64,000 nucleotides of DNA from Haemophilus parainfluenzae (GTDB taxonomy: Bacteria > Pseudomonadota > Gammaproteobacteria > Enterobacterales > Pasteurellaceae), in NCBI RefSeq assembly GCF_014931395.1, contig NZ_CP063120.1, positions 727,501-791,500 on the forward strand, given 5' to 3'. The notes beneath the pieces are model-generated. The model did not search any database, was not told the DNA's origin, and saw only the letters and a program-made list of their open reading frames with translations. Positions 47,781 to 60,376 of this stretch are shown one piece after another (position 1 is the first letter of the stretch; each line of letters opens with the position of its first letter). The position numbers and the translations under genes are program-made.

Positions 47781-48203
47781 ATGGCATATAACCTAGATAA
47801 GAAACTCAAAGAATTTGAGTTTGAGCGTAAACAGGTATTGCATCATCTTGCGTTACTTGATACGAACATTGCCACATTAAAACGCGCTATTGAGCTTACT
47901 CAACAGGAAAGTGATGTAGCCCTTTATAATACGGACAACTTTGTGTACCGTTCCAAATATAAGCTCTTTAAAGGGAAAATTCGTAAATACATCGTACAAA
48001 TGATGCGAGAAGCCCCCAACAAAGCCTTTACAATTGCCGAACTCACGCAGCGCATTTTCGATATTGAACAAAATCCTGATACACCGTCCGAAAAACACCT
48101 TGATTCCGTTCGTAAACAACTGAATGAGTTTTATAAAAGAGAATGGATTGATAGAATTCAAATCAGTCGAAATGAGGTTCACTGGCAATGGAAACAAAAA
48201 TAG
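47781..48203 (+). CDS. Coiled-coil/winged-helix accessory protein 1
   Basis: 140 aa, directly after the right transposase. Residues 1-45 are a coiled coil (LDKKLKEFEFERKQVLHHLA, LLDTNIATLKRAIELTQQES). Residues 60-140 look like a winged helix (FKGKIRKYIVQMMREAPNKA, FTIAELTQRIFDIE, then KREWIDRIQISRNEVHWQWK). This may be a DNA-binding subunit that aids the transposase. The domain order and several motif positions are shared with the protein at 48232. Confidence 0.75.
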   Translation: MAYNLDKKLKEFEFERKQVLHHLALLDTNIATLKRAIELTQQESDVALYNTDNFVYRSKYKLFKGKIRKYIVQMMREAPNKAFTIAELTQRIFDIEQNPDTPSEKHLDSVRKQLNEFYKREWIDRIQISRNEVHWQWKQK

Positions 48204-48231
48204 CGGTATTTCTACCGCTACTTATCCATTT

Positions 48232-48729
48232 CTACTCAAGAGGTTTTAATCGCCATTCAGAACGCCTGAAAAATCTTCGCTTTAGTGTCCGTTTATGTAA
48301 TTCAACTTCTTTCCGTTCAATAATTCCTTTCTTATACAGTTCTTTCAATACCCGAGCAACAGCTAATTTATGTTCTATTTGGGGTAGAGGATAATTTTTG
48401 CCAGTGTCTAATTCCAACGCCGCCTCTGTAATAAAGTATAATGTTTTCCAACTATCACTTTGCTTTAATACTCTTGCAACCAACAATTGAAGATTTTGCT
48501 TAAACAATCGAGGTTTTATTAGCCTTGAAACATTGAATTGTGTTTTGATTTGCCTTAAATCGAAATTGGGTTCAATGTATATCAAGGTATTCTCAAAACA
48601 AAGTATTTTATCCTCTAAATCTGATTTCTGTTGTTTTAACTGATCAAGTTGATGTTCAAGAATTGCTTTTTCTTTATAGCTACTTTCGATTAATTTGGTA
48701 AGTTGAGAAATAAGGTGGGATTCCGCCAT
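48232..48729 (-). CDS. Coiled-coil/winged-helix accessory protein 2
   Basis: 165 aa from the ATG at 48729, with GGAG 9 bp before it; the frame extends 5 codons upstream. A long N-terminal coiled coil (LIESSYKEKAILEHQLDQLK, QQKSDLEDKILCFENTLIYI) precedes a winged helix (FKQNLQLLVARVLKQSDSWK, KEGIIERKEVEL-type tail KKGIIERKEVELHKRTLKRR). It lines up with accessory protein 1 along its length, so the two are probably ancient paralogues. It is convergent with protein 1 and transcribed from near the right end. Confidence 0.72.
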   Translation of the reverse strand: MAESHLISQLTKLIESSYKEKAILEHQLDQLKQQKSDLEDKILCFENTLIYIEPNFDLRQIKTQFNVSRLIKPRLFKQNLQLLVARVLKQSDSWKTLYFITEAALELDTGKNYPLPQIEHKLAVARVLKELYKKGIIERKEVELHKRTLKRRFFRRSEWRLKPLE

Positions 48730-48735
48730 AATAAA

Positions 48736-48768
48736 AATCTCCATTGAGTTAAACTTTCAATGGAGATT
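48736..48768. promoter_or_regulatory. 12-bp inverted repeat over the accessory 2 leader
   Basis: AATCTCCATTGA at 48736-48747 pairs with TCAATGGAGATT at 48757-48768 around 9 nt. The ribosome site (GGAG) of accessory 2 lies in the left arm, so folding or protein binding could hide it. Confidence 0.6.
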
Positions 48769-48791
48769 CTAGTATTTTCAAGCGGTTAGGT

Positions 48792-48817
48792 CTTTGTGCA
48801 ACTGCTACATAATACCG
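48792..48817 (-). repeat. Right terminal inverted repeat
   Basis: Starts CTTTGTGCAACTGCTACATA and ends ATACCG; reverse complement of the left repeat without mismatch over 26 bp. Confidence 0.93.
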
Positions 48818-48825
48818 AAAAACAT
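48818..48825. repeat. Right target-site duplication AAAAACAT
   Basis: Copy of 39322-39329. Followed by AAGCGATTTTGACCGCACTT, the right arm of the split terminator. Confidence 0.9.
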
Positions 48826-48864
48826 AAGCGATTTTGACCGCACTTTATTATGGATTAGAAAGGA

Positions 48865-50376
48865 TTATTCTGCGTCTTCTTTTGCCCATTCTAATGAGCG
48901 TTTAACCGCTTTTTTCCAACCTTTATAACGACGTTCACGTTTTTCTTCATCGTTATCTGGTGTGAAGGTACGTTCTACACGAGCTTTGTCATGAAGTTCG
49001 TCTAAATCTTTCCAGAAACCAACCGCAAGTCCTGCAAGGTAAGCTGCACCAAGTGCAGTCACTTCTTTCACCACTGGACGTTCTACGTTCACATCTAAAA
49101 TATCCGCTTGGAATTGCATTAAGAAGTTATTGTTGGTTGCACCGCCATCAACACGTAAATATTGTAAGCGTTGACCTGAGTCAGATTGCATTGCTTCTAA
49201 TACGTCACGGGTTTGGTAAGCGATAGATTCAAGGGTCGCACGTACAATATGGTTACGGTTAGAACCACGAGAAAGACCGAAAATGGCACCGCGTGCATAC
49301 GGATCCCAATATGGTGCGCCTAAACCGGTGAAGGCTGGCACGACATATACCCCGTTGCTGTCAGGAACTTTTTGTGCGAAGTATTCGGAGTCGTGGCTAT
49401 CATGTACGATTTTGAGTTCGTCACGTAACCATTGGATTGAAGCACCAGCGATAAATACCGAACCTTCAAGTGCGTATTCGGGTTCACCTTTGGCATTACA
49501 AGCGATGGTGGTTAATAGGCCATTTTTAGAGGTAATAGCTTTATCACCGGTGTGTAGCAACATAAAGCAGCCTGTACCATAGGTATTTTTCGCTTGGCCT
49601 GCGCGTGTGCATAGATGGCCGTAAAGTGCTGCTTGTTGGTCACCCGCGATACCTGCAACAGGAATACGCACACCGCCTTTACCCCCGATGTTGGTTTGGC
49701 CATACACTTCGGAAGAATTACGTACTTCAGGCAACATAGAGCGTGGAATATTTAATAATTCCAACATTTTGTCATCCCATTTTTTCGTATGGATGTTAAA
49801 TAACATGGTACGGGAGGCGTTGGTGTAATCCGTTACGTGAACACGGCCTTGGGTTAATTTCCATACAAGCCAGGTATCTACGGTACCGAATAGAAGTTCA
49901 CCGCGTTCCGCTTTTTCGCGTGCACCTTCTACATTGTCTAAAATCCATTTCACTTTTGTACCGGAGAAGTATGGGTCTACCACTAACCCCGTGGTGTTGC
50001 GGATATATTCTTCGTGACCATCCGCTTTAAGTTTGTCTGTAATATCTGCAGTACGACGACATTGCCACACTATCGCGTTATAAACCGGTGTGCCGGTTGC
50101 TTTTTCCCACACAATGGTGGTTTCACGTTGGTTAGTAATACCAATTGCCGCGATTTCATCTGAGGTAATGCCTGCTTTTGCAACCACTTCGTTTAATGTT
50201 GAACTTTGTGTTGCCCAAATTTCCATTGGATTATGTTCCACCCAGCCTGCGCGTGGATAAATTTGTGTAAATTCACGTTGGGCGATTTCGACAACATTCG
50301 CATTGTGATCTAATAATACTGCACGAGAGCTTGTGGTACCTTGGTCCAAAGCGATGATGTATTTTTTATCTGTCAT
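48865..50376 (-). CDS. glpK: Glycerol kinase
   Basis: 503 aa from the ATG at 50376 ([20 protein letters not shown]), one residue from E. coli length; a longer frame to 50409 is less likely. The FGGY signatures [20 protein letters not shown] and [20 protein letters not shown] are present. It phosphorylates glycerol to G3P in the cytoplasm, linking GlpF uptake to the GlpABC enzyme encoded at 15-19 kb. Its native downstream terminator was split by the transposon. Confidence 0.97.
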   Translation of the reverse strand: MTDKKYIIALDQGTTSSRAVLLDHNANVVEIAQREFTQIYPRAGWVEHNPMEIWATQSSTLNEVVAKAGITSDEIAAIGITNQRETTIVWEKATGTPVYNAIVWQCRRTADITDKLKADGHEEYIRNTTGLVVDPYFSGTKVKWILDNVEGAREKAERGELLFGTVDTWLVWKLTQGRVHVTDYTNASRTMLFNIHTKKWDDKMLELLNIPRSMLPEVRNSSEVYGQTNIGGKGGVRIPVAGIAGDQQAALYGHLCTRAGQAKNTYGTGCFMLLHTGDKAITSKNGLLTTIACNAKGEPEYALEGSVFIAGASIQWLRDELKIVHDSHDSEYFAQKVPDSNGVYVVPAFTGLGAPYWDPYARGAIFGLSRGSNRNHIVRATLESIAYQTRDVLEAMQSDSGQRLQYLRVDGGATNNNFLMQFQADILDVNVERPVVKEVTALGAAYLAGLAVGFWKDLDELHDKARVERTFTPDNDEEKRERRYKGWKKAVKRSLEWAKEDAE

Positions 50377-50502
50377 GGTTCTATTCCTTAGAGTGCTCGG
50401 CACTCTCATTAAATGAATGAAGAAATTTTGAGCTTAAACGAACAAATTGCGACCCTAACTTAATTGAATTCGAATCTAATTGGAACAAGCAATGTTGGGT
50501 TT

Positions 50503-50518
50503 TGTGATTAGCATCACA
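50503..50518. promoter_or_regulatory. CRP site, glpK-glpF intergenic
   Basis: TGTGATTAGCATCACA fits the CRP consensus TGTGA-N6-TCACA exactly. It lies 127 bp before the glpK start in a 372-bp divergent region. A TGTGATCCTTCTCATTT half-site follows near 50568. GlpR sites are not clear. Confidence 0.82.
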
Positions 50519-50748
50519 GATTTTTCTCTGAAGACATGCAACCGATTGCGTTAACGCACAAAATAATGTGATCCTTCTCTCATTTTTAGAAAATAGATCG
50601 GTTTCATCTATTGAATTAATTGGTTAAAACTAGATAATGAAGCCACTCACTTTGAGTATCTCAATATTTGATCAAACAACGAAACGAATTGCAAAACAAG
50701 ATTTCTTTAATGAAATCATTAAGTTAATCATTATTTGGAGATTCTCTT

Positions 50749-51492
50749 ATGAATGCCTATTTTGCAGAATTTTTTGGCACAGCACTCTTAATCCTGTTAG
50801 GTAACGGTGTGGTAGCCAACGTATGTTTAAATAAAACGAAAGGGCAAAGTTCTGGTTGGATTGTGATTACTACCGCGTGGGCATTTGCAGTGTATGTGGC
50901 CGTCGTTGTAACAGGTCCTTACAGTGGGGCGCACTTAAATCCAGCGGTAACACTTGGTGTGGCAATGAAGGGTGCATTTGCTTGGAAACTGGTACCAGGC
51001 TACATCGCAGCACAAGTTGTGGGGGGCATGGTAGGTGCGTTGTTGGTTTACATTATGTATAAAGATCACTTCGCAGCGACCGAAGAAGAGGGCTTAAAAC
51101 GCGCTTGTTTCTGTACTGAACCAGCAATTCGTAACTATCCAATCAACTTAGTAAACGAAATTGTTGGTACCTTCGTACTTGTTTTCGTGATTTTCTATCT
51201 TGCGGGAGCAAACATCACTTTACCAGGCACGGCAGAAAGCACGCCAATTGGTTTAGGCTCTATCGGGGCATTACCTGTAGCGATTCTCGTTTGGGCAATT
51301 GGTTTAAGTTTGGGGGGGACAACCGGTTATGCGATCAACCCAGCTCGAGATCTTGGTCCGCGCTTAACCTTAGGTCTTTTCCTGGGTGGTACATTAAAAA
51401 CTAAAGCTGACTGGGGATACAGTTGGGTGCCGGTTGTAGGTCCATTTATCGGGGCGGCTTTAGCAGCAGTATTCTATAATGCGATTATGTAA
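50749..51492 (+). CDS. glpF: Glycerol uptake facilitator (aquaglyceroporin)
   Basis: 247 aa with six membrane helices and two NPA motifs. The first is SGAHLNPAVTLGVAM (about residue 64) and the second GYAINPARDLGPRL (about residue 190), followed by Asp as in glycerol channels. It carries glycerol through the inner membrane for GlpK. It is divergent from glpK here, whereas E. coli has them in one operon. GGAG lies 9 bp before the ATG. Confidence 0.95.
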   Translation: MNAYFAEFFGTALLILLGNGVVANVCLNKTKGQSSGWIVITTAWAFAVYVAVVVTGPYSGAHLNPAVTLGVAMKGAFAWKLVPGYIAAQVVGGMVGALLVYIMYKDHFAATEEEGLKRACFCTEPAIRNYPINLVNEIVGTFVLVFVIFYLAGANITLPGTAESTPIGLGSIGALPVAILVWAIGLSLGGTTGYAINPARDLGPRLTLGLFLGGTLKTKADWGYSWVPVVGPFIGAALAAVFYNAIM

Positions 51493-51505
51493 TTTATTCA
51501 AATAG

Positions 51506-51546
51506 AAAGAGCGGTCAAAATTCATGATGTTTTTTGACCGCTCTTT
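51506..51546. terminator. Bidirectional terminator between glpF and the ABC operon
   Basis: AAAGAGCGGTCAAAA at 51506-51520 pairs with TTTTTGACCGCTCTTT at 51531-51546, with A/T flanks on both sides. Confidence 0.83.
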
Positions 51547-51564
51547 TTATATTTAGAGGTTTGA

Positions 51565-52335
51565 TTAAATACAATAATCTTCGAATTCCATTGGCATTTT
51601 AGCTTGCAATAGAAATTGTTTGGTGCGCTCTTGTTGAGGATGAGTGAAGAATTCAGTCGCAGTATTTTGCTCAACAACCTGACCATTTTCCATGAGAATC
51701 ACACGATCTGCCACATCTTTAGCAAAATTCAATTCATGGGTGACGATAATCATTGTCCAACCTTCTTGCGCGAGCATTTTGAGCGCTTGTAACACTTCAC
51801 TGACGAGTTCAGGGTCAAGAGCGGAAGTAGGCTCATCTAACAAGATAATATCGGGTTTAACAGCTAAAGCACGGGCTATCCCGACGCGTTGCTGTTGACC
51901 TCCAGAGAGTTGAGAGGGATATAAATCCGCTTTCGCTTTTAAACCAACTTTTTCCAATAATGCTAAGGCTTTTTCACGCGCAATCTCTTTCGCTTGTTTT
52001 TGCACAACGACCATGCCTTCCATCACATTTTCGAGTGCTGTGCGATGGGGAAATAGATTGTATTGTTGGAACACCATTGAGGAGCGACGACGCAATTTTA
52101 GTTCATCGGCTTTGCTGATCTTCTTGCTGAAATCAATGGTTAAGCTTCCATCAGTAAATGCTAATACCCCTTTTTCTGGGCGTTCGAGCAAATTTAAACA
52201 GCGTAAAAAGGTCGTTTTGCCTGAACCCGACGGACCTAGAATGGCAACCACTTCACCTTTATTAATTTCAAAATCAATGCCTTTTAATACATGGTGGCCA
52301 TTAAAACTTTTCTGAATATTCGTGACTTTTAACAT
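51565..52335 (-). CDS. Polar amino acid (cystine-type) ABC transporter, ATP-binding subunit
   Basis: 256 aa. Walker A GPSGSGKTTFL at about residues 34-44, Q-loop QQYNLFPH, signature LSGGQQQRVGIARAL and Walker B IILLDEPTSALDPE, then the switch His in VTHEL. This is the PAAT family ATPase. Third gene of a three-gene importer (binding protein, permease, ATPase) beside cysK, which suggests cystine or cysteine uptake. Confidence 0.9.
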   Translation of the reverse strand: MLKVTNIQKSFNGHHVLKGIDFEINKGEVVAILGPSGSGKTTFLRCLNLLERPEKGVLAFTDGSLTIDFSKKISKADELKLRRRSSMVFQQYNLFPHRTALENVMEGMVVVQKQAKEIAREKALALLEKVGLKAKADLYPSQLSGGQQQRVGIARALAVKPDIILLDEPTSALDPELVSEVLQALKMLAQEGWTMIIVTHELNFAKDVADRVILMENGQVVEQNTATEFFTHPQQERTKQFLLQAKMPMEFEDYCI

Positions 52336-52344
52336 AAACAGTCC

Positions 52345-53061
52345 TTATAAATGGCGAGAAAGGCGTTTTTCTAAACGGGTTTGCCCCATTGATAGCACAA
52401 AACAGAATACCCAATAAATGAGAGCCGCTTCACTATAAATTAAAATAAATTCGTAGTTTTCGGCGGTGATGTTTTGCGCCACACGGAATAATTCAGCGAT
52501 CCAAACAAGTGATGCCAGAGACGTATCTTTCACTGTGCTAATGAAGGTATTTGATAGCGAAGGGACGGAAATACGTAAAGCTTGCGGCATAATGGTACGC
52601 ACGAAAGCTTGTGTGTAATTCATGCCTATTGCATAAGAGGCTTCCCATTGACCTTTAGGAATCGCAAGAATGGAGGCTCTCACGGTTTCTGCTGCATAAG
52701 CACCAATATTAATGGAGAATGCAATAATTGCAGTTGGGAAAGGTTCCAGTTTGATGCCAACTTCAGGTAAACCGTAGAAAATAATGAAGATCTGCACCAA
52801 CATTGGCGTGCCGCGAATAATTGAAATATAAGTGCGACAGATGCCCTGTAGAATTTTCGTCATTAAATTGGGATGCGGCAATGTGCAAATTACAGCCACG
52901 ATGACAGCAATGAATAAACCGCAAAAGAAAGAAATGACCGCTAGGGGAATCGTATATAAAATTGCCCCTTCCATCATAGGCCAAAACGAGCTGATTACAT
53001 AATCAGCTCGTTCTGTGGTCATAAATGGAAGGCTTGCTAACCAATTATTGAGTAATGTCAT
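52345..53061 (-). CDS. Polar amino acid (cystine-type) ABC transporter, permease
   Basis: 238 aa from the ATG at 53061, inside the 3' end of the binding-protein gene (a TTG two codons earlier is also in frame). The HisM/GlnP-type signature is [24 protein letters not shown] ([20 protein letters not shown], about residue 147), with five membrane segments. The overlap implies translational coupling. The ATPase gene follows 9 bp later. Confidence 0.9.
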   Translation of the reverse strand: MTLLNNWLASLPFMTTERADYVISSFWPMMEGAILYTIPLAVISFFCGLFIAVIVAVICTLPHPNLMTKILQGICRTYISIIRGTPMLVQIFIIFYGLPEVGIKLEPFPTAIIAFSINIGAYAAETVRASILAIPKGQWEASYAIGMNYTQAFVRTIMPQALRISVPSLSNTFISTVKDTSLASLVWIAELFRVAQNITAENYEFILIYSEAALIYWVFCFVLSMGQTRLEKRLSRHL

Positions 53062-53818
53062 CGCCAAACCATTTGATTGAAAGTTGTTTTAAAGTTCCGT
53101 CTTTGCGTAATTCTTCAAGTGCTTGGTTTACTTTCGCAATAAGCGGTTCTTCACCTTTCAAGAAAGCAAAACCGGTCGGGATTTTTTTATCACTTTCTAC
53201 AGCAATTTTTAAGCCAGAGTTAGGTTGTTTTTTGAAGTAATCTAATACTGCAAGCTTATCGTTTACTGTGGCATCAACACGACCTTGTTTTACCGCCTCA
53301 AGGTTTTGCGCCAAGCTATCTACAGTCACGATAATTGCACCATTATCACGCGCATCTTTGCTCCAGTTACTGGTTGCAGATTGTGCAGATTTTTTACCTT
53401 TTAAATCAGGGAATGATTTAATGCTATCGTTATCGGCTTTCGTCACGATTACGCCGGCAGAGTAGTTATAAGGTGCACTGTAATCATATTTTTTTAAACG
53501 TTCTGGGCTTGGATTAGTTTGGTTCGCAATAACATCAAAGCGTTTTGCGTTCAAACCTGCATACATGCCATCCCAAGCGGTTTCTTTAAATTCTACTTTC
53601 CAACCTAATTTTTGTGCAACTTTTTCGATAATTTCTACATCGAAACCGGTTAACTTGCCATCTTTATCGTGGAAAGTGAATGGTGCGTAAGTTCCCTCAG
53701 TACCGACTAATAAGGTTTTAGTTTGTTCAACGCGATCAGCAATTTCACCTGCGTTAGCAAAAGTAGAAAGAGCTAATCCTGCCGCTAAAAGTGCGGTGCT
53801 AAAAAATGATTTTTTCAT
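53045..53818 (-). CDS. Periplasmic binding protein, cystine-type
   Basis: 257 aa. A signal peptide ends FANAG at about residue 24. The mature protein has the SBP family 3 pattern: [57 protein letters not shown] and [15 protein letters not shown]. It resembles FliY/TcyJ-like cystine-binding proteins in length and motifs. With the next two genes it makes an importer. cysK and cysZ lie immediately upstream on the same strand. The ligand is inferred. Confidence 0.85.
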   Translation of the reverse strand: MKKSFFSTALLAAGLALSTFANAGEIADRVEQTKTLLVGTEGTYAPFTFHDKDGKLTGFDVEIIEKVAQKLGWKVEFKETAWDGMYAGLNAKRFDVIANQTNPSPERLKKYDYSAPYNYSAGVIVTKADNDSIKSFPDLKGKKSAQSATSNWSKDARDNGAIIVTVDSLAQNLEAVKQGRVDATVNDKLAVLDYFKKQPNSGLKIAVESDKKIPTGFAFLKGEEPLIAKVNQALEELRKDGTLKQLSIKWFGDDITQ

Positions 53819-53950
53819 AAGTATTCCTTTTTTAGATAAATAACGAAAGTGAAATGAATTATAAGAAGCGAAAAAGAAAAGAAAAGTATTATTTATTTAT
53901 GAATTATTTCTTTTCGTTATATTAAATAAGAATTGTTTAATTAATAAACA

Positions 53951-53976
53951 AAAAAGGTCTGTAAAAACAGACCTTA
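53951..53976 (-). terminator. cysK terminator
   Basis: AAGGTCTGT at 53954-53962 pairs with ACAGACCTT at 53967-53975, followed by six Ts on the minus strand. Confidence 0.82.
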
Positions 53977-54000
53977 GATAAAATGAATTTAATCAACAGA

Positions 54001-54951
54001 TTAAGCTTCAATACCTTCAAATAATGCCGTACTTAAATAACGTTCAGAGGCAGAAGGTAAGATCGCGACGATTAATTTATCTTGGAATTCTGGTAGTTTT
54101 GCTAAGCGGTCAGCCGCTGCCACAGCCGCACCAGAAGAAATACCCGCAAGAATACCTTCTTCAGCCATTAAGCGACGAGCGGTCGCAATTGCCGTATCGC
54201 TATCTACAGTTTCCACGCGATCAATTAATGATAAATCTAAGTTTTTCGGAATGAAGCCCGCACCGATACCTTGAATTTTGTGTGGACCTGGTTTCACTTC
54301 TTGACCAGCAAGGGTTTGGCTAATAACGGGTGATTCTGTTGGCTCAACCGCCACAGAGGTAATTTTTTTACCGTGATCTAATTTGATCGCACGAGAAATA
54401 CCGGTAATTGTACCGCCGGTACCCACACCTGCAACCACAACATCGACTTTACCTTCCGTATCTTTCCAAATTTCTTCACCTGTAGTTTGACGGTGAATGT
54501 CAGGGTTAGCCGGGTTTTCAAATTGTTTTAGCATTACATAATGATTTGGATTAGACGCCACAATTTCTTCTGCTTTAGCGATCGCACCTTTCATCCCTTT
54601 TGAGCCTTCAGTGAGCACAAGATTGACGCCTAAACCACGTAATAAACGTTTACGTTCAAGACTCATGGTTTCAGGCATGGTTAAGGTGATTTTATAACCA
54701 CGTGCGGCAGCCACATAGGCTAAAGCAATACCGGTGTTGCCGCTGGTTGCATCTACAATTTCTTTTCCTGCTGTTAAAATGCCATCTTTTTCCGCTTGCC
54801 AAATCATATTGGCACCAATACGGCATTTCACGCTAAAGCTTGGGTTACGACCTTCAATTTTTACAACAACGTTACCATTGTGTCCGAAGTGTTTTAAACG
54901 AACTAATGGCGTATTACCGATTGAGTATGAGTTATCTGCATAAATTGTCAT
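54001..54951 (-). CDS. cysK: Cysteine synthase A
   Basis: 316 aa. The PLP lysine lies in [16 protein letters not shown] (about residue 42). [15 protein letters not shown] holds the substrate loop and [16 protein letters not shown] the phosphate-binding loop. It makes cysteine from O-acetylserine and sulfide. AGGAC lies before the ATG. cysZ is upstream on the same strand and the cystine importer is downstream, so sulfur acquisition genes are clustered. Confidence 0.96.
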   Translation of the reverse strand: MTIYADNSYSIGNTPLVRLKHFGHNGNVVVKIEGRNPSFSVKCRIGANMIWQAEKDGILTAGKEIVDATSGNTGIALAYVAAARGYKITLTMPETMSLERKRLLRGLGVNLVLTEGSKGMKGAIAKAEEIVASNPNHYVMLKQFENPANPDIHRQTTGEEIWKDTEGKVDVVVAGVGTGGTITGISRAIKLDHGKKITSVAVEPTESPVISQTLAGQEVKPGPHKIQGIGAGFIPKNLDLSLIDRVETVDSDTAIATARRLMAEEGILAGISSGAAVAAADRLAKLPEFQDKLIVAILPSASERYLSTALFEGIEA

Positions 54952-55051
54952 TTTACTGTCCTTTTATATTTGTGAATGAGTTGATGCAGTAGTTATAACA
55001 CCGGTTTTTATATAAAAAAAATAGTTAATAGCTATATTTTATAACTAAATG

Positions 55052-55897
55052 CTATTTATTCACGATGCTATTTCCTGAAGGCTTAATTTCAGTACTACTA
55101 GAACGTGTCACAATTTGTGTTGAACCCGAAGTGCGGTCAAAATTCATATCAAATTTTAACTGTGAGCGATAATTTTCGACCCACATCACAGTTGCACCAC
55201 AGACCGCTACAGGAATAATCACTAAATTCACAATTGGCAATGCGGTACAAAGGGTTATTAATGCTCCAAATGTCAGGCTTTGTGTGCGTCTTTCGCCTAA
55301 TGCATTTTTCATAATGCCAAAGGAAATCTTGTGGTTATCAAACGGGTAGTCACAGTACTGAATTGCCATCATCCAACAGGTAAATAGGAAGGTTAGTACT
55401 GGAATAATGGTTTGTCCGATAACTGGGATAAAGCTCAATAGGAATAAGCCCACGAATTTCGGTAAGCTGTACCACAATTTTTGCCATTCGCGGTTTAGCA
55501 TACGCGGCACATCTTTCATAATTTCGGCAAAACCATCATCATTAACGGCTTCACCAGTCAGCATTTTTTCAACTTTTTCTGCTAACAATCCATTAAACGG
55601 TGCGGCAATAAAGCCTGAAAGTGTTGTAAAGGCAAAATAGAAAAATAAGAGAATTGAGCCAATAGACAGCACGAGCAAAATCACACTTAAAAAGCTTAAC
55701 CAATCTGGAATAAAGCTCATCACCCAGTCGATCATCGTGGCTATTTGTGAAACAAATAGCCAAAATAAGCCTGTAAGAAGGACGATGTTAAGTAAAATCG
55801 GCATAATCACAAAACGACGGAGGCCTTTTTGCGTAATGAAATGCCAACCCATCACGAAATGATTGAAAGCAGATTTTATTTCATTTTGATCGATCAT
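55052..55897 (-). CDS. cysZ: Sulfate transporter CysZ
   Basis: 281 aa from the ATG at 55897 with AAGGA 6 bp away; an adjacent ATG at 55900 is equally possible, and the frame extends to 55939. The CysZ pattern is clear: [68 protein letters not shown]. About four membrane segments. It imports sulfate for cysteine synthesis. The C-terminal 40 residues extend beyond E. coli CysZ and contain a coding uptake signal. Confidence 0.9.
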   Translation of the reverse strand: MIDQNEIKSAFNHFVMGWHFITQKGLRRFVIMPILLNIVLLTGLFWLFVSQIATMIDWVMSFIPDWLSFLSVILLVLSIGSILLFFYFAFTTLSGFIAAPFNGLLAEKVEKMLTGEAVNDDGFAEIMKDVPRMLNREWQKLWYSLPKFVGLFLLSFIPVIGQTIIPVLTFLFTCWMMAIQYCDYPFDNHKISFGIMKNALGERRTQSLTFGALITLCTALPIVNLVIIPVAVCGATVMWVENYRSQLKFDMNFDRTSGSTQIVTRSSSTEIKPSGNSIVNK

Positions 55898-56066
55898 CAT
55901 TGTTCCTTTAAATTGAAAAGTAAAAATACAAAATGTCACAGAAAGACAATATTTTTTGAGAAAAATTCCATCTCATCCCTTTTAATATCTTGTTTGCTTT
56001 CCTATTTTTTCACCTGTGGAAATGTGATAGGATTAGCAAAAATCATTGCGTTAAGGAGCAACAAGA

Positions 56067-59193
<3,127 letters not shown>

Positions 59194-59216
59194 TCGTCTC
59201 AATCGAAAAAATACTA

Positions 59217-59262
59217 AAAAAATGACCGCACTTCATCTCATCTCAAGATTAAGTGCGGTTTA
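59217..59262 (-). terminator. Inverted uptake-signal terminator
   Basis: ACCGCACTT near 59225-59233 pairs with AAGTGCGGT near 59251-59259, with a T run on the minus strand. It ends the minus-strand coiled-coil gene and may also receive ligA transcripts. Confidence 0.7.
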
Positions 59263-59294
59263 ACTTTTCTTCTTAATAAACGATAGCAGACATT

Positions 59295-59858
59295 TTAAGC
59301 TCTTAATTTACTGGCTCCGCGTTCCAGTTGTTTTGCCAAGCATTCTTTTGAAGCAATAATCTGTTTACCAAAGCGTTTATATAAACGTTGTTTTAATTTT
59401 GCCAACCCTTTCACTTTAGCACTTTTTTCTGCCCCAAATAACTGCTTAATATGGAGTGTCACCTGACCAATTTCTTGTAAGGCAATACCTGTTTTGGCTT
59501 TTAATTCGTTTAATTGGAACGTGATTTTTTCCTGTACATTCTGTTCTAATCGTTGTGTTAATTCTGCCGTATCGGCAGTTTCATTTTGACACAACTGTTC
59601 AAATTCGGCGATTTCTGTACTGAAATCTAGCTGTAACCCTTGTTCCAGTTCAATTAATACTGCAGTGCCGTATTCCAATTGTGATGTTAATTGCTGTTGG
59701 CTCTGAACTAATTGATTTTGAATGGCTTCACTTTGCTCAATACATTCATTTAATGATTGTTTCATTTCTGTTTGTTGCTGCATAGCAGAGGCTTTTAGTG
59801 AATCAATTCGTTGTTGAATTTGCTGCATAAGATCTGACATTGTTTGTACGTTTTCCAT
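59295..59858 (-). CDS. Coiled-coil protein of unknown function
   Basis: 187 aa from the ATG at 59858, with AAGGAG 6 bp before it. Nearly all helix: Gln/Glu-rich heptads in residues 5-100 (MSDLMQQIQQRIDSLKASAM), then a basic C terminus (KVKGLAKLKQRLYKRFGKQI). No membrane segment or signal. The sequence looks structural. No family is recognised. Confidence 0.65.
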   Translation of the reverse strand: MENVQTMSDLMQQIQQRIDSLKASAMQQQTEMKQSLNECIEQSEAIQNQLVQSQQQLTSQLEYGTAVLIELEQGLQLDFSTEIAEFEQLCQNETADTAELTQRLEQNVQEKITFQLNELKAKTGIALQEIGQVTLHIKQLFGAEKSAKVKGLAKLKQRLYKRFGKQIIASKECLAKQLERGASKLRA

Positions 59859-59881
59859 TCTCTTCTCCTTTGGGATTTTTA

Positions 59882-59904
59882 ACCGCACTTAAGAAAAGTG
59901 CGGT
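59882..59904. terminator. Short inverted uptake-signal pair after ygiW-like gene
   Basis: ACCGCACTT at 59882-59890 and AAGTGCGGT at 59896-59904 around 5 nt. The minus-strand T tract is weak. Confidence 0.55.
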
Positions 59905-59915
59905 CATTTTGTTAG

Positions 59916-60302
59916 TTATTTTTTGATGATTTGTTTTACATCAACTTCTGTTTTATTCCATTCTTTATCGACTTTACCGATAATTTGAATGTTATCTTGA
60001 GGTGCTATCGTTTGACCATTCCATGCTTTTTTGCTGACTTCAATTTGGATTTCTTTTCCACTTGCGTCTTTAAATAAGAAATCCTTTTTACCAATTTGTT
60101 TTACAATTTGTCCGTCTAAACGAACTGGAGTGTTATCATTGGCATTTAATGCATCAGCAACGGTTTTTACAATGACACTTTCATCTACAAAACCTTGTTG
60201 AGTGACTTGATTATTGCCATCATTAAATCCTTGCGCTATTGCGGTGTTATATACGGCAACAGAAGATAATGCGATAGCTGCAACAGTAAGTAATTTTTTC
60301 AT
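59916..60302 (-). CDS. YgiW/YdeI-family stress-tolerance OB-fold protein
   Basis: 128 aa. A signal peptide (MKKLLTVAAIALSSVAVYNT, AIAQ) is followed by the BOF domain: TPVRLDGQIVKQIGKKDFLF, KDASGKEIQIEV, WNGQTIAPQDNIQIIGKVD and KTEVDVKQI at the end. These periplasmic proteins are linked to stress resistance and often lie next to qseBC/firRS, which is not the case here. A pair of identical-looking motifs lies upstream (60377-60394 and 60468-60485). Confidence 0.88.
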   Translation of the reverse strand: MKKLLTVAAIALSSVAVYNTAIAQGFNDGNNQVTQQGFVDESVIVKTVADALNANDNTPVRLDGQIVKQIGKKDFLFKDASGKEIQIEVSKKAWNGQTIAPQDNIQIIGKVDKEWNKTEVDVKQIIKK

Positions 60303-60376
60303 AGTTTGTTCTCCTAAATAAGATAATCATAAAGTAAGTTGAAAGTTTTGCTTTCAGATGTATTAAATCATTCAAA

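Larger units (their letters stand above)
39330..48817. mobile_element. 9.49-kb IS1595/ISXO2-type transposon with two transposases and cargo
   Basis: Bounded by identical 26-bp inverted repeats (39330-39355 and 48792-48817) and an 8-bp duplication AAAAACAT. It encodes two different transposases transcribed outward near the ends, two related coiled-coil/winged-helix proteins, and nine cargo or regulatory genes between. No internal copy of the terminal repeat was found near either transposase, so the whole unit appears to have moved as one. It sits inside a terminator between the CdiI-like gene and glpK. Confidence 0.88.
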
